Shown piece after piece: positions 33,632 to 41,995 of a stretch of 64,000 nt of DNA. The stretch covers positions 1,736,001 through 1,800,000 of the forward strand of contig NZ_RJJY01000001.1 in assembly GCF_003751085.1 (NCBI RefSeq). Reading direction: 5' to 3'. The position numbers and the translations under genes were made by a program. Under the pieces are notes generated by a model, which saw only the letters and a program-made list of their open reading frames with translations, was not told where the DNA came from and searched no databases. Numbering within the stretch: the first letter of the stretch is position 1; each line of letters begins with the position of its first letter. This stretch comes from Micromonospora sp. Llam0 (GTDB taxonomy: Bacteria > Actinomycetota > Actinomycetes > Mycobacteriales > Micromonosporaceae).

Positions 33632-34405
33632 ATGACATCGATCACCGCAGGTGCCTGGATTCGCCGGTACCACTCGGCGGCGGCGGACGCGCCGCGCCTG
33701 GTCTGCCTCCCGCACGCCGGTGGCAGCGCCAGCTTCTACTTTCGGCACTCGGCCGCCCTGGCCCCCACCGTCGCGGTCCTCGCCGTGCAGTACCCCGGCC
33801 GCATGGAGCGCCACGACGAGCCCTGCGCCGGTTCCGTCGCCGACCTCGCGGACGGAGTCTTCCAGGCACTCGCCGCCCTGCCCGACCTTGGCGACGACGT
33901 CTCCCTCTTCGGGCACAGCATGGGCGCGACGGTCGCCTTCGAGGTGGTACGACGGCTGGAGGACCGGCTGGGGCTCACTCCTCGCAGGCTCTTCGTCTCC
34001 GGCCGCCGCGCTCCGTCCCGGCAGCGCGACGAACACGTACACACCCTCAACGACGACGGCCTCATCGCCGAACTGACGGCGCTCGACGGTTCCGACAGCC
34101 GGGTCTTCGCCGATCCGGAGATGCGGTCGCTGCTGCTGCCGGCGATCCGCAACGACTACCGTGCGATCGAGACCTACCGGTGCGCCCCCAGCCTCACGAT
34201 CTCCGCCCCGGTGACGGTCCTGACCGGCACCGCCGACCCGACGACCACCCCGGACGAGGCCGACGCGTGGCGAGGGCACACCACTGCAGGCGTCACCGTC
34301 CACACGATGACCGGCGGGCACTTCTTCCTCAACGAGCACCGCCCAGCCGTCCTCGACATCGTTGCCCGGTCGCTGTCGGCGCGCAACGGTACGCTCGACC
34401 GGTGA
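33632..34405 (+). CDS. Type II thioesterase (NRPS/PKS editing)
   Basis: The 257-aa alpha/beta hydrolase matches editing thioesterases: LVCLPHAGGSASFYFRHSAA near the N-terminus, the nucleophile motif SLFGHSMGATVAFEV, a catalytic Asp in TVLTGTADPTTTPDEADAW, and the His in TMTGGHFFLNEH. Such proteins release stalled acyl or aminoacyl groups from carrier proteins and nearly always accompany an NRPS or PKS. No synthetase is in this window, so the gene may be a leftover of a cluster broken by the mobile region to the left or may serve one elsewhere. Confidence 0.85.
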   Translation: MTSITAGAWIRRYHSAAADAPRLVCLPHAGGSASFYFRHSAALAPTVAVLAVQYPGRMERHDEPCAGSVADLADGVFQALAALPDLGDDVSLFGHSMGATVAFEVVRRLEDRLGLTPRRLFVSGRRAPSRQRDEHVHTLNDDGLIAELTALDGSDSRVFADPEMRSLLLPAIRNDYRAIETYRCAPSLTISAPVTVLTGTADPTTTPDEADAWRGHTTAGVTVHTMTGGHFFLNEHRPAVLDIVARSLSARNGTLDR

Positions 34406-34746
34406 CCGGGGAGCGGCCACCCGCTGTACCGCTCATGAGCCGGCTACGACCCGCCGTCCGCATCCGGCGGGAGCCGAATGGGATCTCCCGGCGTGCACAG
34501 GGCCTGCAAGGATCTACCCGGGGCGATCCGTGGCCTCGTTGTTGACGGAGGCTGCGTACCCTGTTCCTACTGCTCCGTCCCCTGCAGCCATGCCCGTCGT
34601 GGCAAGTCCGCCCCCCATGCCGTTCTCGCTCACCAGTCAGCGGCGGCCTCTCTGGTCACGATGCCGTGACACAGAGAGACGCCGTTGGTTTGGGCAGGGC
34701 TGGCTGGCATCGTCCGCGTGCGACGCCGAGGCTCGCCTTGTCTACG
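34406..34746. other. Gene-free stretch between thioesterase and cellulase genes
   Basis: About 340 bp between genes that run toward each other. I see no convincing ORF, operator or strong hairpin. It may hold the two transcription ends. Confidence 0.4.
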
Positions 34747-35715
34747 CTAGTAACCGAAGATCATCTTGTAGGCCACCTCGGGCAGGAACTGCCCGGCGCT
34801 GGACCCGCCGCCGACCCCGCAGTTGCCGTCGGACTCGCCCGGTGTCTTGAGCCACAGCAGCATCTCAGCGCCGCCGCCCATCCGGGTGGGCGTCCCGATC
34901 CGGCGGCCGCCGGGGTTGCACCATTGACCGTTGGAGCCGTTGCCATTGCGGCTGGTGTCGATAACGTACGGCTTGCGGTATCCGAACCTCTGCAGAGCGG
35001 AGGCGACCTGATTGCCGTAGTTGGTGTTCTCACCGGTGGTGAAGTAGTTCGAGACGTTCAGCGCGAAGCCGCGTGCGTTGGCCACACCGGCCATGTTGAG
35101 CCGCTGCGCCATCGTCTGGGCGTCGACCCAGCCAGGATTGCCGGCGTCGATGTAGGCCCAGGTGTTGGGCGCCTTGGACCGGAACTGGCCGACGGCGCGC
35201 GAGAGCATACCCACCCGGTCGTTGATCTGGGCCTGACTCATGCAGCTGAAGTCGCCCAGGGAGTCTGGTTCGAGGACCACTACCGCCGGACGGCTGCCGA
35301 TGGCGGAGGCAAAGGAGGCGATCCATGAGTCGTAGGCAGCGACGCTGCCGGCGCCACCACCGGAGTGGCCGCCACATGCGTCCCGGCCGGGAAGGTTGTA
35401 GGCCACCAGCAGCGGAAGCTTGTCGACAGCGTCTGCGGCTCCCACGTAGCCACTGACCGTGCTCCAGATGTCGCCGCTCCAGTTGCCGAACCATCTGGCC
35501 ATCGGTTTCTGCGCGATCTCGGTACGGATGGCGGCGGCGCGTCCGTCGCCTGGGTTCGCGGCCGCCCACCTCGCCGGGCTGGAGTTGGGGTCGACGTAGA
35601 AGCCGCTGGTCTGGCTGATCGGATCCGCATGCGCAGTTGGTGCCCCGAGCAGGATCGCGGAAACCGCCAACGCCAGGGCGGCGGCAAGTCCCCAAGGACG
35701 GGTCCGTCGTGTCAT
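34747..35715 (-). CDS. Secreted GH6 endoglucanase/cellobiohydrolase
   Basis: The 322-aa protein begins with a twin-arginine-like, hydrophobic signal (MTRRTRPWGLAAALALAVSA, cleavage after AHA). The GH6 catalytic domain follows: FYVDPNSSPARWAA, PLLVAYNLPGRDACG, then AVVVLEPDSLGDFSC (catalytic Asp region), WAYIDAGNPGWVDA, PYVIDTSRNGNG and WLKTPGESDG. No CBM is attached. It cleaves cellulose outside the cell. Start ATG 35715 is chosen for the signal peptide, with GGAGGAGACC just upstream. A perfect LacI-type operator is 23 bp before the start, and the regulator gene is divergent. Confidence 0.9.
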   Translation of the reverse strand: MTRRTRPWGLAAALALAVSAILLGAPTAHADPISQTSGFYVDPNSSPARWAAANPGDGRAAAIRTEIAQKPMARWFGNWSGDIWSTVSGYVGAADAVDKLPLLVAYNLPGRDACGGHSGGGAGSVAAYDSWIASFASAIGSRPAVVVLEPDSLGDFSCMSQAQINDRVGMLSRAVGQFRSKAPNTWAYIDAGNPGWVDAQTMAQRLNMAGVANARGFALNVSNYFTTGENTNYGNQVASALQRFGYRKPYVIDTSRNGNGSNGQWCNPGGRRIGTPTRMGGGAEMLLWLKTPGESDGNCGVGGGSSAGQFLPEVAYKMIFGY

Positions 35716-35737
35716 GAACTGGTCTCCTCCGGTAGAA

Positions 35738-35753
35738 CTGGAAGCGCTTCCAG
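35738..35753. promoter_or_regulatory. LacI-family operator 1, CTGGAAGCGCTTCCAG
   Basis: A perfect 16-bp palindrome with the central CG typical of LacI/CebR-type sites, between the GH6 gene and the divergent LacI gene. It lies so close to the GH6 start that it would cover the promoter or leader. Confidence 0.85.
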
Positions 35754-35851
35754 CGATGTTCATCCATGTCTAGTATCCAGATTTTCGGAGAACATCCGAC
35801 AGATGTCAAGAGTGGTCGCCATCGCGGCAAGATCACCTTTCCAGGGAGTTT

Positions 35852-35867
35852 CTGGAACCGCTTCCAG
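35852..35867. promoter_or_regulatory. LacI-family operator 2, CTGGAACCGCTTCCAG
   Basis: The same site with one central mismatch, about 114 bp from operator 1 and about 120 bp before the regulator gene. Two sites suggest looping or separate control of both divergent promoters. Confidence 0.75.
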
Positions 35868-35989
35868 ACTGACGAAGACGGCAAGCTATCTCGACGCCGT
35901 CGATGCTGGCCGATACGATCGGTCAGCAACAACGGCACCGGCCGGGTAGCTGCTGCCCCGACGTCGGACGGGAAGGACTCGGCATCGTG

Positions 35990-37003
35990 ATGGCAGCACA
36001 GAGGCCCAGGCGGCAACCGACCCTCGACGAGGTGGCTGAGCGCGCCGGCGTGTCACGGTCCGCCGCGTCCCGGGTCATCAACAAGGCGCCATACGTCAGC
36101 CGCGCCACCCGCGACGCCGTGGAGCGCGCCATCAAGGAGATGGGCTATCTCCCCAACCGCACCGCCCGTGCCCTGGCCACCCAACGGACGGGGATCGTCG
36201 CGCTCGCGGTCTCCCATGACGATCCCGAACTGTTCGCCGACCCGTTCTTTGCCCAGGTCATCGTCGGCGTGTCCGCAGCGCTCGAGGAGACCGACCTTCA
36301 CCTGCTGCTGTGCCTTGCCAGCTCCGGGCGGGGCCGGTCCCGGTTGACCAACCTGCTGCGCACACGCGGCGTCGACGGCATCATGCTGATGGCGCTGCAC
36401 GGCGATGATCCACTGACGCACATCGTGCGGCGGGCCGGCCTGCCCGCGGTGTACGGCGGCCGGCCATTGAATTTCGAACCACAGTGGTACGTCGACTCGG
36501 ACAACCTCGGCGGCGCCCGACTGGCCACCGAACATCTCATCGGCCTCGGCCGCACCCGGATCGTCACCATAACCGGCCCCAGGTCCACCGATGTCGGCCT
36601 CGCTCGCCACCGCGGCTACGAGGAGGCAATGATCATGGCTGGGCTGACCCCGTACGCGGCGGCGGAAGGTGACTTCACAGAGACCGGCGGTGCCGCAGCG
36701 ATGAGATCACTGCTCGACAGCCACCCCGACCTCGACGCCGTCTTCGCCGCCAGCGACAACGCCGCAGCAGGCGCTCTACGTGTCCTCATCGACGCTGGCC
36801 GGTCGGTTCCAGGCGACGTGGCGGTGGTGGGCTTCGACAACCTCGGCATAGCCGAACGAACCGATCCGCCGTTGACCACCGTTCACCAGTCGGTCCAAGC
36901 TCTGGGTAAAGAAATGACCCGAATGCTCGTCGAGCTCATCGCGGGGCACGAACCGCCGTCCATCATCCTGCCCACGAAGTTGGTGCTACGCGACTCGGCA
37001 TGA
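35990..37003 (+). CDS. LacI-family transcriptional regulator of the cellulase locus
   Basis: The 337-aa protein has the N-terminal LacI HTH (TLDEVAERAGVSRSAASRVI, then NKAPYVSRATRDAVERAI) and a periplasmic-binding-type sensor domain (FFAQVIVGVSAALEETDLHL, DAVFAASDNAAAGALRVLID, DVAVVGFDNLGIAERTDPPL). It probably binds the two operators in the divergent gap and represses the GH6 gene until a cello-oligosaccharide is sensed; the ligand is inference. ATG 35990 follows a GGAAGGA; a GTG one codon earlier is also possible. Confidence 0.88.
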   Translation: MAAQRPRRQPTLDEVAERAGVSRSAASRVINKAPYVSRATRDAVERAIKEMGYLPNRTARALATQRTGIVALAVSHDDPELFADPFFAQVIVGVSAALEETDLHLLLCLASSGRGRSRLTNLLRTRGVDGIMLMALHGDDPLTHIVRRAGLPAVYGGRPLNFEPQWYVDSDNLGGARLATEHLIGLGRTRIVTITGPRSTDVGLARHRGYEEAMIMAGLTPYAAAEGDFTETGGAAAMRSLLDSHPDLDAVFAASDNAAAGALRVLIDAGRSVPGDVAVVGFDNLGIAERTDPPLTTVHQSVQALGKEMTRMLVELIAGHEPPSIILPTKLVLRDSA

Positions 37004-37063
37004 TCAGCGAATCAGGCCAGCCGGTTGGGGCGGCAGGGACTCCGCAGGCAACGGGCTAACACA

Positions 37064-38153
37064 GGCGGAGTCAAGTAATCATGGCGACACTGCATTCTTA
37101 ACCAGATCGTTGAAAACCTCGATCGGCTTCAGCCAGTTCAACGTCTGACGCGGTCTGCCATTCAACTCTGCGGCGACTCTATCAAGATCCTCCTGAGTGT
37201 GCAAGGAAAGATCCGTACCCTTCGGGAAATACTGCCGGAGCAGACCATTCGTGTTCTCGTTGCTCCCACGCTGCCACGGCGAGTGCGGGTCACAGAAATA
37301 CACCGGCATCCCCGTGTGAACCGTGAAATCAGCGTGCCGAGCCATCTCCTTCCCCTGATCCCAGGTCACACTCCCACGCATGAACTCCGGCAACGTCTCC
37401 ATCTTCGCCGCGAGCAGAAAAGCGACCCGGTCAGCGGTACGGTCGAACGGAATCCGCACCAGCATGACGAAACGGGTGGTCCGCTCGACCAGCGTGGCGA
37501 TCTGGGACTTGTTGCCCTTCCCGATAATCAGATCGCCCTCCCAGAAGCCGGGAACGGCCCGGTCCTCAGCCTCCACCGGCCGCTCGCTGATGTTCACCAT
37601 GTCCTTGATAGAACCCCTGGCCACCGCAGGACGCGACCGGTTCACCCGCTGCGTACGACCACGCCGCAGAGCCAGCTTCAGCTGCGTCCGCAGCTCCCCA
37701 CGCGCCTGGAGGTACAGGCACTCGTAGATGGTCTCGTGCGACACCCACATCTCCGGGTCATCAGGATGATCCACACGCAACCTCTCGCCGATCTGCCGCG
37801 GTGACCACTTCTCCGCGAAACCGTCGTTGACCGCGTCATGCAACCGCTGCGAAGATTCCAGCTTACGTGGCTTCGGCCGTAGCCGATTCTCGTCGCAACG
37901 CGCCTGCGCCTCGACCGCACGGTAATCCAACGATCCGCCGTTCCGCGCGATCTCCCGAGCGATCGTCGAATGGTGCCGCTCGAGCAGCCTTCCGATGGCC
38001 CGAGCTGACGTCGAATCACCGCCCCGGATCAACTCCCGCGAGATCGTTTCTCGCTCCTCAACCGTCAACGGAGAAGACCCGCTCATCTACCACCCAATCA
38101 CTCGACACCCAAGATCATTTTACCGGGTGTCGCCATGACCGTTTGACTCCGCC
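37064..38153 (-). mobile_element. IS30-family insertion sequence
   Basis: The ends both read inward GGCGGAGTCAA and then TCATGGCGACAC after a 4-base variable stretch. The element disrupts a CBM2-linked secreted protein gene whose 5' part is not found on the far side, so a deletion accompanied or followed insertion. Confidence 0.85.
37079..38086 (-). CDS. IS30-family transposase
   Basis: The 335-aa protein has an N-terminal HTH (LTVEERETISRELIRGGDST, AIGRLLERHHSTIAREIARN) and an rve-type DDE core: FWEGDLIIGKGNKSQIATLV, SVTWDQGKEMARHADFTVHT and PWQRGSNENTNGLLRQYFPK. It appears complete. Confidence 0.92.
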   Translation of the reverse strand: MSGSSPLTVEERETISRELIRGGDSTSARAIGRLLERHHSTIAREIARNGGSLDYRAVEAQARCDENRLRPKPRKLESSQRLHDAVNDGFAEKWSPRQIGERLRVDHPDDPEMWVSHETIYECLYLQARGELRTQLKLALRRGRTQRVNRSRPAVARGSIKDMVNISERPVEAEDRAVPGFWEGDLIIGKGNKSQIATLVERTTRFVMLVRIPFDRTADRVAFLLAAKMETLPEFMRGSVTWDQGKEMARHADFTVHTGMPVYFCDPHSPWQRGSNENTNGLLRQYFPKGTDLSLHTQEDLDRVAAELNGRPRQTLNWLKPIEVFNDLVKNAVSP

Positions 38154-39523
38154 AACGGTAGCAACACCGCCCCGACCAGCTTCGCGCTCAACGGCACCAC
38201 CTCTACGGGATCGCCCACCGATCCCACGACCGCGCCGCCGACCAGCCCACCGCCGACCACCGCGCCGCCGCCACCCGGCGACCCGACCTGGGGTACGGCG
38301 TTGCCGCCGGCGAGCGCGCCCAAGAGCCGGGCGTACGACCTGATCGCCACCGCCAACGAGAAGGGCTACCTGCCGGGAGTCGGGGAGTGCTCGGTCGAGA
38401 TTCACGCCCGGTGCTGGACCTACGGCCCCGACGGCAAGGTCTACCCGACCTGGCACCCGACCCGGGACCCGAGCGGTTGCTACTTCGGCCACGAGCACGG
38501 TGACGATCCTCGGACCTCGGACCTGTACGGCACCGCCGGCTGGCCCGCCTTCGGCTACACCAGCGAGGTGATGCTGGACAACATGCCCGACCACAGTCAC
38601 CGTCACGAGGACCACGTCGGGCACAAGGTGCTGGTGGTGAACAACAGCAACGTCATCCAGGGCGACAACGGCACCAGCTTCTTCCCGCCGCAGGGGCCAA
38701 CCATCGCCGTCTGTGACATTCTGCTGAAATTCCACCAGGGCACCCACTCGCCGGACGCGTTCACCAACAACGTTCACGAGTTGCTGTTCAACTAGCGCTG
38801 CGTCGGGAGCAGCGGTGGCCCGGTCACCGAGGCCCGGTACAACGCGATGATCCCGCTCGGTCGACCCGGCGGCTTCAGCCCCAGCGAATGCCCCGGCTTC
38901 GGTCGTCCGTTCATCAACGTCGCACCCCCGGTGCCGGCGGACTCGCCGTCGGACACCCGATTGCTGGGCCGGTTGATCGCCGAGACCGGCTGTATCGACG
39001 CGATCCGGGAAGGGCGCACGCACTTCGACCCGCTCTACCCCAACCCAGTGCCGTTCACAGTTTCCGACATGGACGACTTCTGGTTCTCCGACGTGCAGGT
39101 GACGGGCTCCGGGCTGGACTTTCACCTCGCGCCGCTGTTCTACGTCGTCAACCCGTCCCGGTACTACGACCCGAGCCGGCCGAACAGAATGGGCCGGATC
39201 GTCGACCTGTGCTACACGGATCTGGCCGGTGGCGACTACTGCGCCGAGGCTCTACAGGTGACCCAGCAGACCGGCCAACAGGTGGCCTGGGACGATCGCC
39301 GATCGCCGTTCAAGGGCACCCTGCGTGAGTACCGGCCCGGCACCTTCTCGGTGCGCAACAGCGGGCCATCCACGGTCTACACCGACGTGTACGGACGCGA
39401 CGCCTCTTCCACGCCGTTCCCCGGCTCCATCGAGCAGCACTTTTCCGGTAACACTGCAAGCGAGATGTACGTGCGGGGATCCATCAAGGACTACGCGACG
39501 ACCGGAGTCCACGCCCCGAACTG
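38154..39523 (+). pseudogene. CBM2-linker-containing secreted protein of unknown function, 5'-deleted, with an in-frame amber stop
   Basis: The open frame after IS30 starts NGSNTAPTSFALNGTT, the last strand of a CBM2 module. A Pro/Thr linker ([20 protein letters not shown]) and a large conserved-looking domain follow (YDLIATANEKGYLPGVGECS, HEHGDDPRTSDLYG, FHQGTHSPDAFTNNVHELLF). TAG at 38793-38795 interrupts it, but the same frame continues at once (RCVGSSGGPVTEARYNAMIP ... IEQHFSGNTASEMYVRGSIK) to 39523. The N-terminal signal and most of the CBM are missing. I do not recognise the catalytic domain; it is probably a polysaccharide-active or binding protein, given the CBM. Confidence 0.75.
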
Positions 39524-39720
39524 ACACCTCTGACCCGGGCACCTCCGGCCGCGGTACGCCGTGAGCCGGCCGGCACCGCACAGGGCGGACCATCGGCGAC
39601 CCCGATGGCCCGCCCGTCGTCTGCACCCGACACGACGGCCGGGCAACGCCGGAGAAGCCCCGCCGCCGCCAGCCGTAAAGAATCTTGACAACGTCCCGCC
39701 ACAGCCGAAGAGGTCAACGC

Positions 39721-39768
39721 ATGTCTGTGCCAGCGCCCAGGGGCATCGTCGTCGAGAGGCCCGGCTGA
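39721..39768 (+). CDS. Possible 15-codon leader peptide before the MFS gene
   Basis: ATG at 39721 is preceded by AGAGG and reads MSVPAPRGIVVERPG, ending TGA three bases before the transporter ATG at 39771. Spacing suggests translational coupling, but there is no direct support for function. Confidence 0.3.
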   Translation: MSVPAPRGIVVERPG

Positions 39769-39770
39769 CC

Positions 39771-41033
39771 ATGGTGCCCGCAGCGGTCGACGCCCGCCGG
39801 ACCCGACACCGTCCGATGGCCGCGCTGTTCACCGGCGCGGCGGTGACCAACGTGTCGATGGTCGGTGCGAGCACGGTGAGCACCCTCGTCGGGGCGCAGT
39901 TGCTCAGCCCGCTGTGGAGCGGCATACCGAACGCGGCCGGGATCGTCGGCTCCGCCGTCGGCACCCTGACGCTCGCCGCCGTGCTGGCCAGACGCGGCAG
40001 CCGCTCCGCGCTCGTACTGGGCTACCTGGCCGCGGTCGTCGGTGCGGTCGTCGCGGGCGGTGCCGTGCTGGCCGACGCGGCGGGCCCGCTGATGGTCGGC
40101 ATGCTGCTGCTCGGTGTCGGCAACGGTGCAGCGCAGCTGTCCCGGTACTGCGCGGCGGACCTCTACCCGCCCGAGCGCAAGGGTTTCGCGGTCGGCGTCG
40201 TCGTCTGGGCGGGTACGGTCGGTGCGTTGGCCGGGCCCAACCTGATCGCGCCACTCGCGCGGTTCTCCGCCGGGCTGGGTCTGCCGCCGCTCGCCGGGCC
40301 GTACCTCCTGGCGCTGGTCGGTGCGGGTGCCGCGGCGGCGGCGTCGGCGACCCTGCCGACGACCCGGGCCGGCACGCGGCGTGGCGACCCGGGGCCCGGT
40401 GCCGTGTCGGCCGGGGTTTGGCGACGCCCGGTGGTCCGTACCGCGGTGGTGTCGATGACCGCCGGCCAGGTGTCGATGGTCGCCGTGATGACGATGACGC
40501 CGCTGCACATGGACATGCACGGTCACGGCCTCGGCGCGGTAGGCGCGGTGGTCAGCGCACACCTGCTCGGCATGTTCCTGCTGGCGCCGCTGTCCGGGCA
40601 CATCGTCGACCGGCTCGGGGCACGGACGGCGATCCTCGCCGGTATCGGGTTGATCGCTCTGTCCACGATGGTCGCGTTGGTGCCGGCGGCCGCAAGCGCG
40701 CAGCTGTACGTCGCGCTGTTCCTACTCGGTTGCGGCTGGAACCTCACCTTCGTCGGCGGCAGCGGCCTGCTCACTCAGTCGTTGACACTCGCCGACCGCC
40801 AGCACGTCCAGGGTGGCGTGGACGCGATCGCCTGGGGTGCCTCGGCGGTGGCCAGCGTCGGTGCCGGAATGGTGCTCGGCACCGTCGGGTACCCGGTGTT
40901 GGCGGTCAGTGCCGGTGCGGCGGTGCTGCTCCCGTTGTTCCTGCTGGCCTGGGCGGACGGCCCGGCGGCTGTCCCGTCCCCCGCCGAAGCCGAGGACCCA
41001 CCGGACCGGCGCGGCGGGCAGCCGTGTTGCTAG
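39771..41033 (+). CDS. MFS transporter
   Basis: The 420-aa membrane protein has about 12 hydrophobic segments in two halves joined by a basic loop near residue 205 (TTRAGTRRGDPGPG). The MFS loop between segments 2 and 3 is visible (VLARRGSRSALVLGYL), and its counterpart in the second half is HIVDRLGARTAILAGIG. Histidine/methionine-rich MTMTPLHMDMHGHGLG between segments is unusual and could bind a metal. Substrate unknown. It is convergent with the kinase gene. The ATG at 39771 has a weak ribosome site. Confidence 0.8.
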   Translation: MVPAAVDARRTRHRPMAALFTGAAVTNVSMVGASTVSTLVGAQLLSPLWSGIPNAAGIVGSAVGTLTLAAVLARRGSRSALVLGYLAAVVGAVVAGGAVLADAAGPLMVGMLLLGVGNGAAQLSRYCAADLYPPERKGFAVGVVVWAGTVGALAGPNLIAPLARFSAGLGLPPLAGPYLLALVGAGAAAAASATLPTTRAGTRRGDPGPGAVSAGVWRRPVVRTAVVSMTAGQVSMVAVMTMTPLHMDMHGHGLGAVGAVVSAHLLGMFLLAPLSGHIVDRLGARTAILAGIGLIALSTMVALVPAAASAQLYVALFLLGCGWNLTFVGGSGLLTQSLTLADRQHVQGGVDAIAWGASAVASVGAGMVLGTVGYPVLAVSAGAAVLLPLFLLAWADGPAAVPSPAEAEDPPDRRGGQPCC

Positions 41034-41054
41034 CGCCCGCCGCGCCGGGGCCGG

Positions 41055-41714
41055 TCAACCGGGCGCGGAGGCGTTGCCGTCGGCCGGTCCCAGTGCGGTC
41101 ATGTCGACGACGAGGTCGGCCCGGTCCCGGCCGGCCCCGATCAACCGGGCGTTCGGGTCGTCGACCGTGGCTACCCAGGCGCGGGCGGCGGCGGGTGACT
41201 TGCCGAACTCGACGTGCCGGCGGATGAGACGGTCCCGCCGTACGTCGTCGTCGAGTTGGCAGAACCACACCTCGGCCAGCAGCGCGCGCACCGCCGGCCA
41301 GGGCTCTGCCTCCGCGAGCAGGTAGTTTCCTTCGGTGACGACCAGCCGTACCGGTGGGTCCACCGCGATGGTGCCGGCCACCGGTTGTTCGAGGTCGCGT
41401 TCGAAACCCGGCGCCCAGACGGTCCGGTGCCGTTCGGTCCGCAGCCGGTGCAGCAGGGCGAGGTAGCCGTCGCCGTCGAAGGTGTCGATGGCACCCTTGC
41501 GGTCGCGTCGGCCGAGCCGGTCCAGCGCCGCGTCGGACAGGTGGAAACCGTCCATCGGCACCAGCGCCGCCGGGACCCCGACCTGCCGCAGCCCGGTGAC
41601 CAGCAGCGCCGCCAGCGTCGACTTGCCCGCCGCCGGGCAGCCGGTGATGCCGAGGACGAGTCGGCCGTCGTGGGGGACAAGCCGGTGGGCGCGTGCGACG
41701 AGTTCATCGAGCAT
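41055..41714 (-). CDS. P-loop nucleoside/uridine-kinase-like protein
   Basis: The 219-aa protein has a Walker A (LGITGCPAAGKSTLAALL), VPMDGFHLSDAALDRLG as in uridine kinase and pantothenate kinase relatives, and a Walker-B-like LVVTEGNYLL. The family phosphorylates nucleosides or small metabolites; the substrate is not evident. No operon partner. Confidence 0.8.
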   Translation of the reverse strand: MLDELVARAHRLVPHDGRLVLGITGCPAAGKSTLAALLVTGLRQVGVPAALVPMDGFHLSDAALDRLGRRDRKGAIDTFDGDGYLALLHRLRTERHRTVWAPGFERDLEQPVAGTIAVDPPVRLVVTEGNYLLAEAEPWPAVRALLAEVWFCQLDDDVRRDRLIRRHVEFGKSPAAARAWVATVDDPNARLIGAGRDRADLVVDMTALGPADGNASAPG

Positions 41715-41867
41715 GCACCAGCTTAAGCAGCGCAGGGGACCGCTGGCCGACTCCCCGGCGGACACGGGTACCCACGCCCCGGCCCGCGACCCATTGACAT
41801 CGAGACTGCGCGTAGTTAACACTGTCGATTCAATCCGGCAATCGCGTGGCAATCGTTTCAGGTGTTG

Positions 41868-41881
41868 TGTTAACGCTAACA
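41868..41881. promoter_or_regulatory. LacI-type operator TGTTAACGCTAACA upstream of GH43
   Basis: A near-perfect 14-bp palindrome with central CG, 114 bp before the GH43 start. No lacI gene adjoins it, so a distant regulator is implied. Confidence 0.6.
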
Positions 41882-41995
41882 TCGGAGGCTCTGGATTCAT
41901 GTCGGCTGCGGCGTCGCTGCCGTCCGGTGCCCGGTCGTAGGCGGCGGACCACCGGCATTGGCCGGACCCGACCAACTCCAACAGAAGGAGACCCG

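Noticed and set aside
37004..37063. Missing 5' half of the CBM2 protein gene on the left of IS30
   Set aside because: No CBM2-like codons or signal peptide are present between the LacI stop and the IS30 end, so it is deleted rather than displaced here.
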